Source: CAIWHR01 sp963724975
GTDB lineage: Bacteria > Pseudomonadota > Gammaproteobacteria > Burkholderiales > Casimicrobiaceae
Direction of reading: 5' to 3'
Assembly (NCBI GenBank): GCA_963724975.1
Contig: CAVRXB010000011.1
Coordinates: 310,001-374,000, forward strand
Length of the DNA stretch: 64,000 nt
A program made the position numbers and the translations under genes. The notes under the pieces were generated by a model. It searched no databases. It was not told the DNA's origin and saw only the letters and a program-made list of their open reading frames with translations. Positions 16,943 to 25,814 of this stretch are shown one piece after another; the stretch's first letter is position 1; every line of letters starts with the position of its first letter.

Positions 16943-17950
16943 TTGTCCCGACCGTTCCAATTCGCCGCCCGTTTCATTGCCTTGCTCGCGCTCGCTGTTC
17001 TGGGCGTCGCTGCGACGGCGTGGTGGTGGCTCGCTCAGCCGCTCGCGCTGCCGTCGTCGCCGTTCGTGTTCGACGTGAAATCAGGGTCGACGTTGAAGGT
17101 TGTCGCGCGCGACCTCACCGCGGCGAAAGTGTTGTCCTCGGAATGGCCGCTCGTCGCACTCGCTCGCGTGCGTGGGGTCGATCGCACGATCAAGGCAGGC
17201 AACTACGAGATTGTCGAAGGGGTCACGCTGCCGGGCCTGCTGCGACGCCTGACGCAGGGCGATGTCACCGCGGCGGCGTTAACGATTGTCGAGGGTTCGA
17301 CCTTCGGCGATCTCAAGGCAGCGCTCGCGGCCGATACCGGGGTGAAAGCCGATGCGGCGTCGCTCCCGGACACCGTGCTGATGGCGAAGCTCGGCGTCGC
17401 GGGCTTGTCGCCCGAAGGCTGGTTCTTTCCCGACACCTATTACTACGCAACCGGCTCGAGCGACCTTGCCGTCCTTGCCCGGGCACACCGGCTGATGCGC
17501 GAGCGTCTCGATGCGGCGTGGGCGACCCGCGCGCCGGATCTACCGCTCAAAGATGCGTACGAGGCGCTGATCCTGGCATCGATCGTCGAGAAGGAGACCG
17601 GACGCCCGAGCGATCGGCCGCTCGTAGCATCGGTGTTCGTCAATCGGCTTCGGGCGGGAATGCGTCTCCAATCCGATCCCACGGTGATCTATGGAATGGG
17701 CAAGCGCTTCGACGGCAATCTGCGCAAGCGCGATCTCGAGGCCGACACGCCCTACAACACATACGTCCGCGATGGCTTGCCGCCGACGCCGATCGCGCTC
17801 CCCGGTCAAGCGTCGCTCGATGCGGTGACCAACCCGCCATCGACACCGTATCTCTATTTCGTCTCGCGCGGCGACGGGACCAGTGAATTCTCGGCAAACC
17901 TCGCCGACCACAATCGGGCCGTGGCAAAATTCCAGAAGGGTGCGCGCTGA
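16943..17950 (+). CDS. mltG: Endolytic murein transglycosylase MltG
   Basis: A single-pass inner-membrane enzyme that cuts nascent glycan strands and sets their length. One N-terminal membrane helix (FIALLALAVLGVAATAWWWL), then a LysM-like subdomain and the YceG catalytic domain: GWFFPDTYYYATGSSD, ASIVEKETGRPSDRPLVASV (catalytic Glu) and LQSDPTVIYGMG. About 335 aa. No ATG lies near the expected start. I chose a TTG at 16943 directly before SRPFQFAARF; another TTG lies upstream. It opens the run mltG-tmk-holB-pilZ-tatD. Confidence 0.88.
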   Translation: MSRPFQFAARFIALLALAVLGVAATAWWWLAQPLALPSSPFVFDVKSGSTLKVVARDLTAAKVLSSEWPLVALARVRGVDRTIKAGNYEIVEGVTLPGLLRRLTQGDVTAAALTIVEGSTFGDLKAALAADTGVKADAASLPDTVLMAKLGVAGLSPEGWFFPDTYYYATGSSDLAVLARAHRLMRERLDAAWATRAPDLPLKDAYEALILASIVEKETGRPSDRPLVASVFVNRLRAGMRLQSDPTVIYGMGKRFDGNLRKRDLEADTPYNTYVRDGLPPTPIALPGQASLDAVTNPPSTPYLYFVSRGDGTSEFSANLADHNRAVAKFQKGAR

Positions 17951-17983
17951 CACCCGCGTTCATCCGCCTAATCACGCTCCGTC

Positions 17984-18622
17984 ATGACTGTGCACACCGG
18001 CCGCTTCATCACGCTCGAGGGTATCGACGGCGCCGGCAAGAGCACCCATATTCAGTGGATCGCCGGGCGCCTCGAAGCCACCGGCCATTCGATCGTCGCG
18101 ACGCGCGAGCCGGGCGGCACGCCGCTTGGCGAGGCGCTGCGCTCGCTCATCCTGCGCGAGCCCATGACCCACGAAAGCGAAGCGCTCTTGATGTTCGCAA
18201 CCCGGCGCGAGCATCTCGATCGCGTGATCCGTCCGGCGCTTTCGCGCGGCGACTGGGTGCTCTGCGATCGTTTTACGGACGCGACCTATGCCTATCAGGG
18301 CGGCGGTCATGGCGTCGACCGGGCGCGTATCCGCGAACTCGAGCAATGGATTCACGGCGATTGCCAGCCCGATCTTACGCTGCTGTTCGACGTCCCCACC
18401 GGCGTCTCTCGCGCGCGCCTCGATCGCGCACAGACCGAAGGCCGCACGCTCGACAAATTCGAGCGGGAGGCAGGCGCTTTTTTTGAACGCGTGCGCAACG
18501 CGTACCTCGAACGGGCGCGCGACGATCCGCGGCGCTTTCGCGTGATTGACAGCACCCGCCCGCTTGAAGATGTGCGTGCCGCGATCGACGTCCATCTCGC
18601 TTCGCTCGGAGGACGGAAATGA
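17984..18622 (+). CDS. tmk: Thymidylate kinase
   Basis: Phosphorylates dTMP to dTDP in the only route to dTTP. P-loop GIDGAGKST (about residues 14-22), the CDRFTDATYAYQG segment that contacts dTMP, and the LID region ARLDRAQTEGRTLDKFE are present. 212 aa, normal. Its stop overlaps the holB start (ATGA), so DNA precursor and clamp-loader genes are translated together. It begins 33 nt after mltG. Confidence 0.96.
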   Translation: MTVHTGRFITLEGIDGAGKSTHIQWIAGRLEATGHSIVATREPGGTPLGEALRSLILREPMTHESEALLMFATRREHLDRVIRPALSRGDWVLCDRFTDATYAYQGGGHGVDRARIRELEQWIHGDCQPDLTLLFDVPTGVSRARLDRAQTEGRTLDKFEREAGAFFERVRNAYLERARDDPRRFRVIDSTRPLEDVRAAIDVHLASLGGRK

Positions 18623-19671
18623 CGTTGGAGCGAAGCGGCGACGACGCCCCGGCTTCGGCGCTGCCGTGGATGCCGCTGCTGCCTTGGCAGACGCGCATTG
18701 CCGCGGATCTTCTTGCGCGCCGCGACAGTTTTCCGCATGCCCTTCTGATTCACGGTGCACGCGGGATTGGCAAGCATGCGCTCGCCCTCGGCCTTGCGCA
18801 GGGTCTACTGTGCGAGGCTCCGCGTAGCGACGGCGGGGCGTGCGGAGTTTGCCCGGGTTGCCATTACGCGATTGCAGGCCAGCATCCGGATCTCATGCGG
18901 CTCGAATTGCAACGGATCGACGAGGAGACCGGCGACCTCGTGGCGATCGACCAGATCGCCATCGACAGAGTGCGAGATCTAATCGAATTTGCGGCGCTCA
19001 CGAGCCATCGCCAGCGGGCGAAGGTCGCCGTCATCGCACCGGCGGAGCGCATGAACCCGGCGGCGGCGAATGCGCTCCTGAAAACGCTCGAGGAACCGCA
19101 GCCTGGTACCTATCTGATTCTCGTATCGAGCGAACCCGCGCGCCTCGCGCCGACGATCGTTTCGCGTTGCCGGAAGCTGCTCGCCCCGCTGCCGTCGGTA
19201 AAAGAAGCGAGATCGTGGCTCGCTGCGCAAGGCGTTGCGGAGCCCGACATCGCGCTCGCCCAGGCGGGCGGCGCGCCGCTGGCCGCTCTCGCGTACGCTG
19301 ATACTGGCGTTGAGGCCGAACGCGTCGCCTGGGTTGCCGCGCTGTCCGAACCGGAGCGGCTTTCGGTGACGGGTCTTGCGGCGCGCATCGATGCGGGAGG
19401 CAAGGATCTTCGCCGCGCGCGACTGGCGTGGACCATCGATTGGCTGATCGGCTGGAGCGCCGACCTGGCGCGGGTTGCTGCGGGCGGCAGCGCGCGGCAG
19501 AACCCCGATGCGTCGCGTGCGCTGACGAGTCTCGCACCGCGGGTGGCGCTGGCGCCGCTCTTTCGCTATCATCACTCGCTATTGCGGCAACGCGCGCTCG
19601 TCGCGCATCCGCTCGTGCCGCGACTCGTTGCCGAGTCGCTGTTGATCGAATACCGGAGCCTTTTCGGCTGA
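18619..19671 (+). CDS. holB: DNA polymerase III subunit delta'
   Basis: Part of the clamp loader that places the beta clamp on DNA. It has a degenerate P-loop (HGARGIGKHALA), a zinc module with cysteines in CGVCPGCHY, the segment NPAAANALLKTLEEPQPGTYLIL and the arginine-finger motif SRCRKLLAPLP. 350 aa, full length. Translationally coupled to tmk and followed 4 nt later by the pilZ gene, a conserved order in beta- and gammaproteobacteria. Confidence 0.95.
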   Translation: MTLERSGDDAPASALPWMPLLPWQTRIAADLLARRDSFPHALLIHGARGIGKHALALGLAQGLLCEAPRSDGGACGVCPGCHYAIAGQHPDLMRLELQRIDEETGDLVAIDQIAIDRVRDLIEFAALTSHRQRAKVAVIAPAERMNPAAANALLKTLEEPQPGTYLILVSSEPARLAPTIVSRCRKLLAPLPSVKEARSWLAAQGVAEPDIALAQAGGAPLAALAYADTGVEAERVAWVAALSEPERLSVTGLAARIDAGGKDLRRARLAWTIDWLIGWSADLARVAAGGSARQNPDASRALTSLAPRVALAPLFRYHHSLLRQRALVAHPLVPRLVAESLLIEYRSLFG

Positions 19672-19675
19672 AGAC

Positions 19676-20074
19676 ATGGCGGGACCCAAGGGAACGGGAG
19701 CGGCTACGGGTGCGGCGATCGCAGCAAGCGCGGGCGCGCGGCCAGGCGTGTTGTCGCTCAACATTCGCGAAAAGGCCGCGCTGTACGCCGCTTATATGCC
19801 CTTCCTCCGGGGAGGCGGCATTTTCATTCCCACGTCGCGTCAATATCAGCTCGGCGAAGAAGTCTTCATGCTGTTGTCGCTGATGGACGATCCGAACCGG
19901 ATCGCGGTCCAGGGGAAGGTCGTCTGGATCACGCCGGAGGGCGTCCAGGGTAATCGCACCCAGGGTATCGGCGTCCAATTCACCCAGGACGACACCGGCG
20001 GCGCGGCCCGCGCCATCATCGAAAAGATCCTCGGCGAGGCCCTCGCGTCGCCGCGTCCTACGCACACCATGTAA
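19676..20074 (+). CDS. pilZ: PilZ domain protein (type IV pilus assembly type)
   Basis: A 132-aa cytoplasmic protein. A low-complexity Gly/Ala leader is followed by a PilZ beta barrel (LSLNIREKAALYAAYMPFLRGGGIFIPT to GIGVQFTQDD). The RxxxR and (D/N)xSxxG motifs that bind cyclic di-GMP are missing, as in the original PilZ of type IV pili, which acts by protein contacts instead. The position after tmk-holB matches that subfamily. No other pilus genes are in the window. Confidence 0.88.
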   Translation: MAGPKGTGAATGAAIAASAGARPGVLSLNIREKAALYAAYMPFLRGGGIFIPTSRQYQLGEEVFMLLSLMDDPNRIAVQGKVVWITPEGVQGNRTQGIGVQFTQDDTGGAARAIIEKILGEALASPRPTHTM

Positions 20075-20132
20075 GTGGTGGAGTCGCCGGCGCGATTCCG
20101 CTGGCAGTTTTCGCAGTTTTCATAAGCCAGCT

Positions 20133-20921
20133 GTGTTCGTCGATTCCCATTGCCATCTCGATTTTCCGGAGTTCGCGGGTGAGCTCCCCGCGGTGCTCGA
20201 TGCCATGGCCGCCGCGCAGGTGACGCACGCGCTGTGCATCTCGGTCAATCTCCCGGATTGGCCCGCGGTTCACGCGCTCGCAATGGCGCACTCCAATCTC
20301 TACGCGACCATTGGCGTGCATCCCGATTACGAGGACACGCCGGAACCGACGGTCGACGATCTCGTTGCTCTTGCAGCCCGGCCGAAGATCGTCGCGATCG
20401 GCGAGACCGGGCTCGACTATTACCGACTGTCGGGCGACCTCGAGTGGCAGCGAAATCGCTTTCGCACGCACATCCGTGCCGCGCGTCGCACCGGCAAGCC
20501 GCTCGTCATCCACACGCGAAGCGCGGGCGACGACACGCTTGCGATCATGCGGGAGGAAAGTGCAGGCGAGGCAGGCGGCGTCATGCATTGCTTCACCGAG
20601 ACGTGGGAGGTGGCGCGAGCCGCGCTCGACCTCGGTTTCCATATCTCATTCTCAGGCATCGTGACATTCAAGAACGCGCTTGCGCTGAAGGACGTGGCGC
20701 GCCGGGTGCCGCGCGACCGGATGCTGATCGAGACCGATTCCCCTTATCTCGCGCCGGTCCCCTACCGCGGCAAGCGCAATCAGCCTGCGTTCGTGCCTCA
20801 CGTCGCGCAGGAAATCGCACAACTGACGGGCGCGCCGGTCGAGACGATCGGACACGATACGAGCGCCAATTTCTTCCGCCTTTTCAGCATCGATCCCGAT
20901 AAGGAATGGCATGCCGTGTAA
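20133..20921 (+). CDS. tatD: TatD family metal-dependent hydrolase (DNase)
   Basis: A 262-aa TIM-barrel metallohydrolase; relatives are magnesium-dependent 3'-5' DNases. Metal ligands are visible in DSHCHLD (N-terminus), GETGLDYY, VIHTR, MHCFTE and ETDSPYLAP. GTG start at 20133. It overlaps the next gene by 11 nt. In the family-typical place after pilZ. YcfH would be an equally good symbol. Confidence 0.9.
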   Translation: MFVDSHCHLDFPEFAGELPAVLDAMAAAQVTHALCISVNLPDWPAVHALAMAHSNLYATIGVHPDYEDTPEPTVDDLVALAARPKIVAIGETGLDYYRLSGDLEWQRNRFRTHIRAARRTGKPLVIHTRSAGDDTLAIMREESAGEAGGVMHCFTETWEVARAALDLGFHISFSGIVTFKNALALKDVARRVPRDRMLIETDSPYLAPVPYRGKRNQPAFVPHVAQEIAQLTGAPVETIGHDTSANFFRLFSIDPDKEWHAV

Positions 20922-21576
20922 CCGTTGTACTGTCGGCCGCAGCGTCGGGCGGGTAATCATCGCGCTCGCGTTCGCGGCGCTGTCGTTCCACGCGTCGGCC
21001 CAAAAGCTGTCGGACGAGCTCGGTATCGCGGTCGCCAATGACCGCGCCACCGATGTGCGCGCGCTGCTGGGCCGTGGCGCTGATCCGAATGGGCGCGATG
21101 CCAACGGAGAGCCCGTGCTGATTGTTGCTGCGCGCAACGGCTCCGGGCCAACGGTGGACGCGCTGCTCGCCGGCCGCGCCGATGTGAGCCTGCGGAACCG
21201 ATTCGGCGATACCGCGCTCATGATCGCGGCGTTGAGCGGACATCTCGAAATCGCAAGGAAGCTGCGCGCCCGCGGCGCCGACGTCAACAATTCGGGCTGG
21301 ACCGCGCTGATTTACGCCGCCACCGGCGGCCACGACGACGTCGTTCGCTATCTGCTTGCCGAGGGGGCAGACATCAATGCTGCGTCGCCCAACGGCACGA
21401 CAGCGCTGATGATGGCGGTGCGCGAAAGCCGTGGAACGACAGTCGAGCTCCTGATAGCGCGCGGTGCCGACGTCAATCGCCGCAACCAGAACAACGCAAG
21501 CGCGCTCGATTGGGCAAAGCGGAGCGACGATTCAGCATTGATTGCGCGGCTGCGGCGCGCCGGTGCGAAGGACTGA
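20911..21576 (+). CDS. Exported ankyrin-repeat protein
   Basis: A 221-aa protein with a signal peptide (VGRVIIALAFAALSFHASAQ) followed by about five ankyrin repeats, e.g. NRFGDTALMIAALSGHLEIA and GWTALIYAATGGHDDVVRYL. It should be periplasmic and act by protein binding; the partner is unknown. AAGGAA upstream supports the ATG at 20911, within the tatD end, so the two are coupled. Such proteins often follow tatD in betaproteobacteria. It converges on the C40 peptidase gene 28 nt downstream. Confidence 0.85.
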   Translation: MPCNRCTVGRSVGRVIIALAFAALSFHASAQKLSDELGIAVANDRATDVRALLGRGADPNGRDANGEPVLIVAARNGSGPTVDALLAGRADVSLRNRFGDTALMIAALSGHLEIARKLRARGADVNNSGWTALIYAATGGHDDVVRYLLAEGADINAASPNGTTALMMAVRESRGTTVELLIARGADVNRRNQNNASALDWAKRSDDSALIARLRRAGAKD

Positions 21577-21604
21577 GCAAGCGCAGCAACTCCCGCTGAT
21601 CGCG

Positions 21605-22264
21605 TCAGGGCTGCGCAGCGGAAGATTCCACAAGCTCCGCCGGCGTTTCGGGCGCTATCTGGAGTTCGGGACTGGACGCCGACGCTTCGGCAAACAATTT
21701 CGGCATCATGTCGGGCAGCACGCCGATGAGGCGTCGGGCGCCATTGAAGTGCCTCTGCCAGTAGGTCTTGTCTATCGTCGCGACCTCGACTTCGCGTCCG
21801 CGCCGCGGCGCATGGATGAATCGGTTGTCGCCGATGTAGATACCGACATGCGAGAACGCGAGCCGGCGCGTGTTGAAGAAGACGAGATCGCCCGGTTGGA
21901 GGTCAGCGAGCGCGACCACGCTGCCGAGGCGGCTCAGGTCTTTCGTCGAGCGTGGCAGCGTGACGCCTGTCACTTGCTGGAACACGAACTGAACGAGACC
22001 ACTGCAGTCGAGACCGGATTGCGGCGTCGTCCCGCCCCACTTGTAGCGGATGCCGATCAGATCGAGCGCGGATGAGGTGAGATTGCGTGCGGAAACAAAC
22101 GCGGTCGCGGCGGCAACGCGAACGACCGCGGTGGCGGCGCCAAGGGGAGATTCCGGCACGTTTTGCGCGAGCGCCGTTGACGCGAATGCAATGCACGCCA
22201 TCGCGGCAGAAGCCGTCGTCGCAGCCCGCGTGCGTCGACGCCCAAGTCCAATCGAATTTCGCAT
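21605..22264 (-). CDS. NlpC/P60 (C40) family peptidase
   Basis: An exported cell-wall hydrolase of about 219 aa that probably cuts peptide stems in peptidoglycan. A signal peptide ends near STALAQ. The catalytic Cys lies in GLDCSGLVQFVFQ and the His in FSHVGIYIGDNRFIHAP, with PGDLVFF between. Several in-frame ATGs (22264, 22273, 22300) exist and none has a strong Shine-Dalgarno; 22264 gives the most ordinary signal peptide (MRNSIGLGRRR). It is not linked to murein synthesis genes here. Confidence 0.87.
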   Translation of the reverse strand: MRNSIGLGRRRTRAATTASAAMACIAFASTALAQNVPESPLGAATAVVRVAAATAFVSARNLTSSALDLIGIRYKWGGTTPQSGLDCSGLVQFVFQQVTGVTLPRSTKDLSRLGSVVALADLQPGDLVFFNTRRLAFSHVGIYIGDNRFIHAPRRGREVEVATIDKTYWQRHFNGARRLIGVLPDMMPKLFAEASASSPELQIAPETPAELVESSAAQP

Positions 22265-22308
22265 CGGCCGCATTGTCGCCGATCTGCCGCTATCGGGCAA
22301 ACGCGCCG

Positions 22309-22602
22309 CTATCGTGTCGGTGGAGCCCTCATTTTCGATGCGACGCGTGCGCGGCGGCGTCGAGCTTCCTTTGGATCGGCTTGGAGCGGCCGTGTGATCT
22401 CGACGCGATCGCCATCACTGAGGGGCGCGTCGGGCGTGGCCCGGCGACCGAACAGCGCGAATCGCAGGTGGGTGGCGTCGAGATTGTAGGTTTCGATGAT
22501 CCGCGATTGCAGGACGGCATCCGCCACCGTCGCGCCCTGGGGCAGCGCGACGGCGACGATGTCTTGCACGCTGGCGGTGGCCCAGACGACGGTTACGTTC
22601 AT
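22309..22602 (-). CDS. rnfH: RnfH family ubiquitin-fold protein
   Basis: A 97-aa beta-grasp protein, formerly RatB. It starts MNVTVVWATASVQDIVAVAL and has FALFGRRATPDAPLSDGDRVEITRPL, the conserved core. Function is not established; it usually sits beside ratA and smpB, as here. The start at 22602 overlaps the ratA stop by 4 nt. The basic Arg-rich tail is typical. Confidence 0.9.
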   Translation of the reverse strand: MNVTVVWATASVQDIVAVALPQGATVADAVLQSRIIETYNLDATHLRFALFGRRATPDAPLSDGDRVEITRPLQADPKEARRRRARVASKMRAPPTR

Positions 22603-23039
22603 TTCCGTTGCGCGTAGAGCGCTTCGGCGCGGCGAACGAAGGCGTCGATGAACGTGTTCGCGATATGACCGAACACGGAGCCCACCGCGCGTTCGAGCAG
22701 GTCGGTCGCAAATTCCCATGCGAGCTCGAATTCGACCCGGCAGGCCGAGGGTCCGATTGCGACGAATCGCCATTCGCCGTGCAGCCGACGAAAGGGACCT
22801 GACTGCAGCGTGATGACGATCGATTCCGGCGGCTGGTTCGCGTTGTCGGTGGTGAAGTGCAGCTTGATGCCGTGATAATCGATGTCGATGCGCGCGGTCT
22901 TGCCTCCCTCATGCGTCTTGAGGACTCGCGCGCCCTCGCACCAAGGCAGGAACTCGGGGTAGAGCTCGACGCGGTCGACGAGCTCGAACATCGCGGCGCC
23001 GCTGAACGGGACCAGCACGGATTTCTTGACGCGCGCCAT
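22599..23039 (-). CDS. ratA: RatA family START-domain protein
   Basis: A 146-aa polyketide cyclase/START fold protein (coenzyme Q-binding COQ10-like). Signature VPFSGAAMFELVDRVELYPEFLPWCEGARVL at the N-terminus and FVRRAEALYAQ at the end. In E. coli it has been described as a toxin that inhibits 70S assembly, and relatives act in ubiquinone handling; which applies here is unknown. It is divergent from smpB with an 85-nt shared control region. Confidence 0.9.
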   Translation of the reverse strand: MARVKKSVLVPFSGAAMFELVDRVELYPEFLPWCEGARVLKTHEGGKTARIDIDYHGIKLHFTTDNANQPPESIVITLQSGPFRRLHGEWRFVAIGPSACRVEFELAWEFATDLLERAVGSVFGHIANTFIDAFVRRAEALYAQRK

Positions 23040-23124
23040 AACGAGACCTCGACGGGGAACCTCGACGCGAGTCCAACGGGTTCCAGTAAAATGGGAGATC
23101 ATTCGACCGGCAATCCAGCTGCGC

Positions 23125-23598
23125 ATGAGTATCGTCGACAATCGAAAAGCCTATCACGACTACTTCATCGAGGAAAAATTCGAGGCGGGACTAGCGCTCG
23201 AAGGCTGGGAAGTTAAGGCGATCCGTGCGGGCAGGGCGCAGTTGAAGGAAGCCTACGTGATCGTCAAAGACGGCGAGATCAAGCTCATCGGCGCGCACAT
23301 CACGCCGCTTACGACGGCATCGACGCATGTGCACGCCGATCCGACGCGCACGCGATCGCTCCTCTTGCACAGGAGCGAGATCAGCCGCCTCGTCGGGCAG
23401 GTCGAGCGCGCAGGCTATACGCTCGTGCCGCTCAACCTCCATTACAGCAAAGGGCGTGTCAAGCTCGACGTCGGCCTCGCGAAAGGCAAGAAGCAATACG
23501 ACAAGCGCGCCACGATCAAGGAACGCGAATGGGCGCGCGAGCAGCAGCGGCTGATCCGCAATCGGACCGGTAGCGCGCGCTCTCCGCGCGGCGCATGA
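23125..23598 (+). CDS. smpB: SsrA-binding protein
   Basis: A 157-aa OB-fold protein that delivers tmRNA to stalled ribosomes. Start MSIVDNRKAYHDYFIEEKFEAGLALEGWEVKAIR; the C-terminal tail GKKQYDKRATIKEREWAREQQR enters the ribosome decoding centre. Full length and intact. No tmRNA gene was recognised in the window. Divergent from ratA-rnfH, the usual pairing. Confidence 0.96.
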   Translation: MSIVDNRKAYHDYFIEEKFEAGLALEGWEVKAIRAGRAQLKEAYVIVKDGEIKLIGAHITPLTTASTHVHADPTRTRSLLLHRSEISRLVGQVERAGYTLVPLNLHYSKGRVKLDVGLAKGKKQYDKRATIKEREWAREQQRLIRNRTGSARSPRGA

Positions 23599-23607
23599 AC
23601 TGCGCGC

Positions 23608-24984
23608 TCAGCGCGACTTCCTGCCTATTGCCTCGCGGTGATCGGCCAGAAACGCGCGCGCCGCCACGACCCCGGTCCGCGTCGCCGCTTCGAGCGTTGC
23701 CGGAAGCTCTGGGTCGGTGTAATCGCCGGCGAGAAAGAGGCCCGGCGCAATTCGACCCGGAGACGGGCGCGCCGCACCGGGCGTGCACGCATAGGTGGCG
23801 CGTCGCTCGGCGATCACACGTGACCAGACGGGCAGCGGCCACTGGCCGGCGAGCCTGCGCAGCTGGGCGTCGGCTTCCGCGGCGAGCGTCGGCTGATCCT
23901 GCACATCGTGCGCGCCGGAAGTGCTGATGACGACCGCGACGAGGCCGCGCGCGTCTTGGGGCGCCGATGCTGACAGCGCAGCGGAGCGGTCGAACACCCA
24001 TTGTCCCGGCGCATCATCGAGCCGCAAGATTGGCAACGGCAGTGTCACGGCTTCGGTATAGGCAAGATAGATCGTGGTGATCGACTCCCAGGAAAGTGCC
24101 CCCACTTGTGCGAGCGGTTCCCGCCATGCCTCTTCGGCGCTCGCCCCGTCGCCGATCGTTGCGGCGAGCTGATGGGGGGCAACGGCGATGATCGCCGCAT
24201 CGAACGTCTCGTCGTTGCCATCGAGGTTGAGCGCAACGCCACCCTCGCGGCGCGCGACGCGCCGCACCGCGACACCGGTACGCACCGCGCCGCCGTGACG
24301 CCTGACAAGCCGCGCGGCGGGATCGGGAAATAGCGTTGCCAGATCGGTCGCCGGAACGAGAAAGTCGCTGCCTTGCGCGGATCCCGCAAGCGCCAGGCGC
24401 AGCACGTTGGCGAAAACCTGCGCCGACGCGCTCTCCGGTGGCGTGTTGAGCGCGGAGATGCACAGCGGCTCCCACACCGCGGCAAATGCCCGCAACGGCG
24501 TGCGGGCAAAGTACTGGGCGACGGTCTGCGCAGGCGGCGTCCGAAATCCGGCGCGCTGCAGGCGCCGGTAATCGGCCATAAGCGCTGTTCGTTCGGACAA
24601 CGCAAGCCCGCGCGCCGCGAGAAGACCGCATGCCAGATTGAAAGGCGCCGGCAGATGTCGCGCGCGCAACGAAAATACTGCGGGGACCGCCGCGCCGAAA
24701 GGTCGTAGCGTCAACGGCAGCCGGTGGAACAACGACGCCACTTTTCCCGCCGGATGAACGCGCTCGATTGAGGCTAGCGTGCGTCGATAGGCTCCGATAA
24801 GCAGGTGTTGGCCGTTGTCCAGCACGATGCCGGACAGCGCGACGCGCCGCGCGCGACCGCCGAGGACACGCGCCTGCTCGATCAATGACACGCGCACGCC
24901 CGTCTTGGCGAGCTCGACCGCCGCGGCGCAGCCGGCCCATCCACCCCCGACGATCGCAACATGCGCGTTGGTCTTGTCGGTCAT
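23608..24984 (-). CDS. hpnE: Hydroxysqualene dehydroxylase
   Basis: A flavin-dependent amine-oxidase-fold enzyme, about 458 aa, that reduces hydroxysqualene to squalene, the last step of the HpnCDE route. N-terminal dinucleotide-binding motif VAIVGGGWAGCAAAVELAKTG, then GGRARR, and a C-terminal FAD segment GLFLAGDYTDPELPATLEAA. The ATG at 24984 overlaps the hpnD stop (ATGA). The paralogous phytoene desaturases share the fold, but the hpnCD context decides. Confidence 0.9.
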   Translation of the reverse strand: MTDKTNAHVAIVGGGWAGCAAAVELAKTGVRVSLIEQARVLGGRARRVALSGIVLDNGQHLLIGAYRRTLASIERVHPAGKVASLFHRLPLTLRPFGAAVPAVFSLRARHLPAPFNLACGLLAARGLALSERTALMADYRRLQRAGFRTPPAQTVAQYFARTPLRAFAAVWEPLCISALNTPPESASAQVFANVLRLALAGSAQGSDFLVPATDLATLFPDPAARLVRRHGGAVRTGVAVRRVARREGGVALNLDGNDETFDAAIIAVAPHQLAATIGDGASAEEAWREPLAQVGALSWESITTIYLAYTEAVTLPLPILRLDDAPGQWVFDRSAALSASAPQDARGLVAVVISTSGAHDVQDQPTLAAEADAQLRRLAGQWPLPVWSRVIAERRATYACTPGAARPSPGRIAPGLFLAGDYTDPELPATLEAATRTGVVAARAFLADHREAIGRKSR

Positions 24985-25814
24985 GGGCGCCGCGACGTTT
25001 TCCACGCGATCCACAGCTTGCGCAGCGGCGTCAGCGCAATCCGGTGCGACAGCACGTCGTAGTTGTCGCGGACGATCTCGTCCAACAGCGTGCGGTAGAT
25101 CGCGGCCATGATGAGGCCCGGCCGCTGCGCCGCGCGGTCCTCCGGAGGAAGCGCCACGAATGCGTCGTCGTACCAGTCGCAGGCGCGTGCGACCTCGTCC
25201 GCCATCAACGCGCGAAACCCATCGGTAAGGTGGCCTTGCAGCACCGATGCCGCGGTAACGCCATGGCGCGCGAGGTCGCTTTGCGGAATGTAAATGCGGC
25301 CCCGTCGCGCATCGTCGCCGACGTCGCGGACGATGTTGGTCAGCTGGAAGGCAATTCCCAAGTCCCGCGCGTATTGCCGGGTCGCAGGATTGGTATAGCC
25401 GAAAATTTCGGCCGACATGAGGCCGACAACGCCCGCGACGCGATAGCAGTAGGCTTCGAGGTCCGCGAAGTCGAGGTAGCGATTGCGCTCGAGATCCATC
25501 GCCATGCCGTCGATGACCGCCTGGAAATGCGTTTCCGGCAAGGCGAACGCGCCGACAACCGGCTGCAAGGCGAGCGCTACCGGGTGCTGGGGCGCGCCGG
25601 CAAAAATCGCGTGCACCTGCTCGCGCCACCAAGCTAGTTTTGCGTGCGCGATGCCGGGTTCGCTCGTTTCGTCGACGACGTCGTCCACTTCGCGGCAGAA
25701 CGCGTAGAGCGCGGTGATCGCGCGCCGACGCTCCGGCGGCAGGAACATGAAGCTGTAGTAGAAGCTCGACCCGCTCTGCGCGGCTTTCTGCCTGCAGTAT
25801 TCGTCGGGGCTCAT
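24981..25814 (-). CDS. hpnD: Presqualene diphosphate synthase
   Basis: A 277-aa squalene/phytoene synthase-fold enzyme that condenses two farnesyl diphosphates into presqualene diphosphate. Start MSPDEYCRQKAAQSGSSFYYSFMFLP; first Asp-rich motif FCREVDDVVDE; second motif IVRDVGDDARRGRIYIP. It overlaps hpnC upstream and hpnE downstream by 4 nt each, so the three enzymes are made together. Length is normal. Confidence 0.92.
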   Translation of the reverse strand: MSPDEYCRQKAAQSGSSFYYSFMFLPPERRRAITALYAFCREVDDVVDETSEPGIAHAKLAWWREQVHAIFAGAPQHPVALALQPVVGAFALPETHFQAVIDGMAMDLERNRYLDFADLEAYCYRVAGVVGLMSAEIFGYTNPATRQYARDLGIAFQLTNIVRDVGDDARRGRIYIPQSDLARHGVTAASVLQGHLTDGFRALMADEVARACDWYDDAFVALPPEDRAAQRPGLIMAAIYRTLLDEIVRDNYDVLSHRIALTPLRKLWIAWKTSRRP

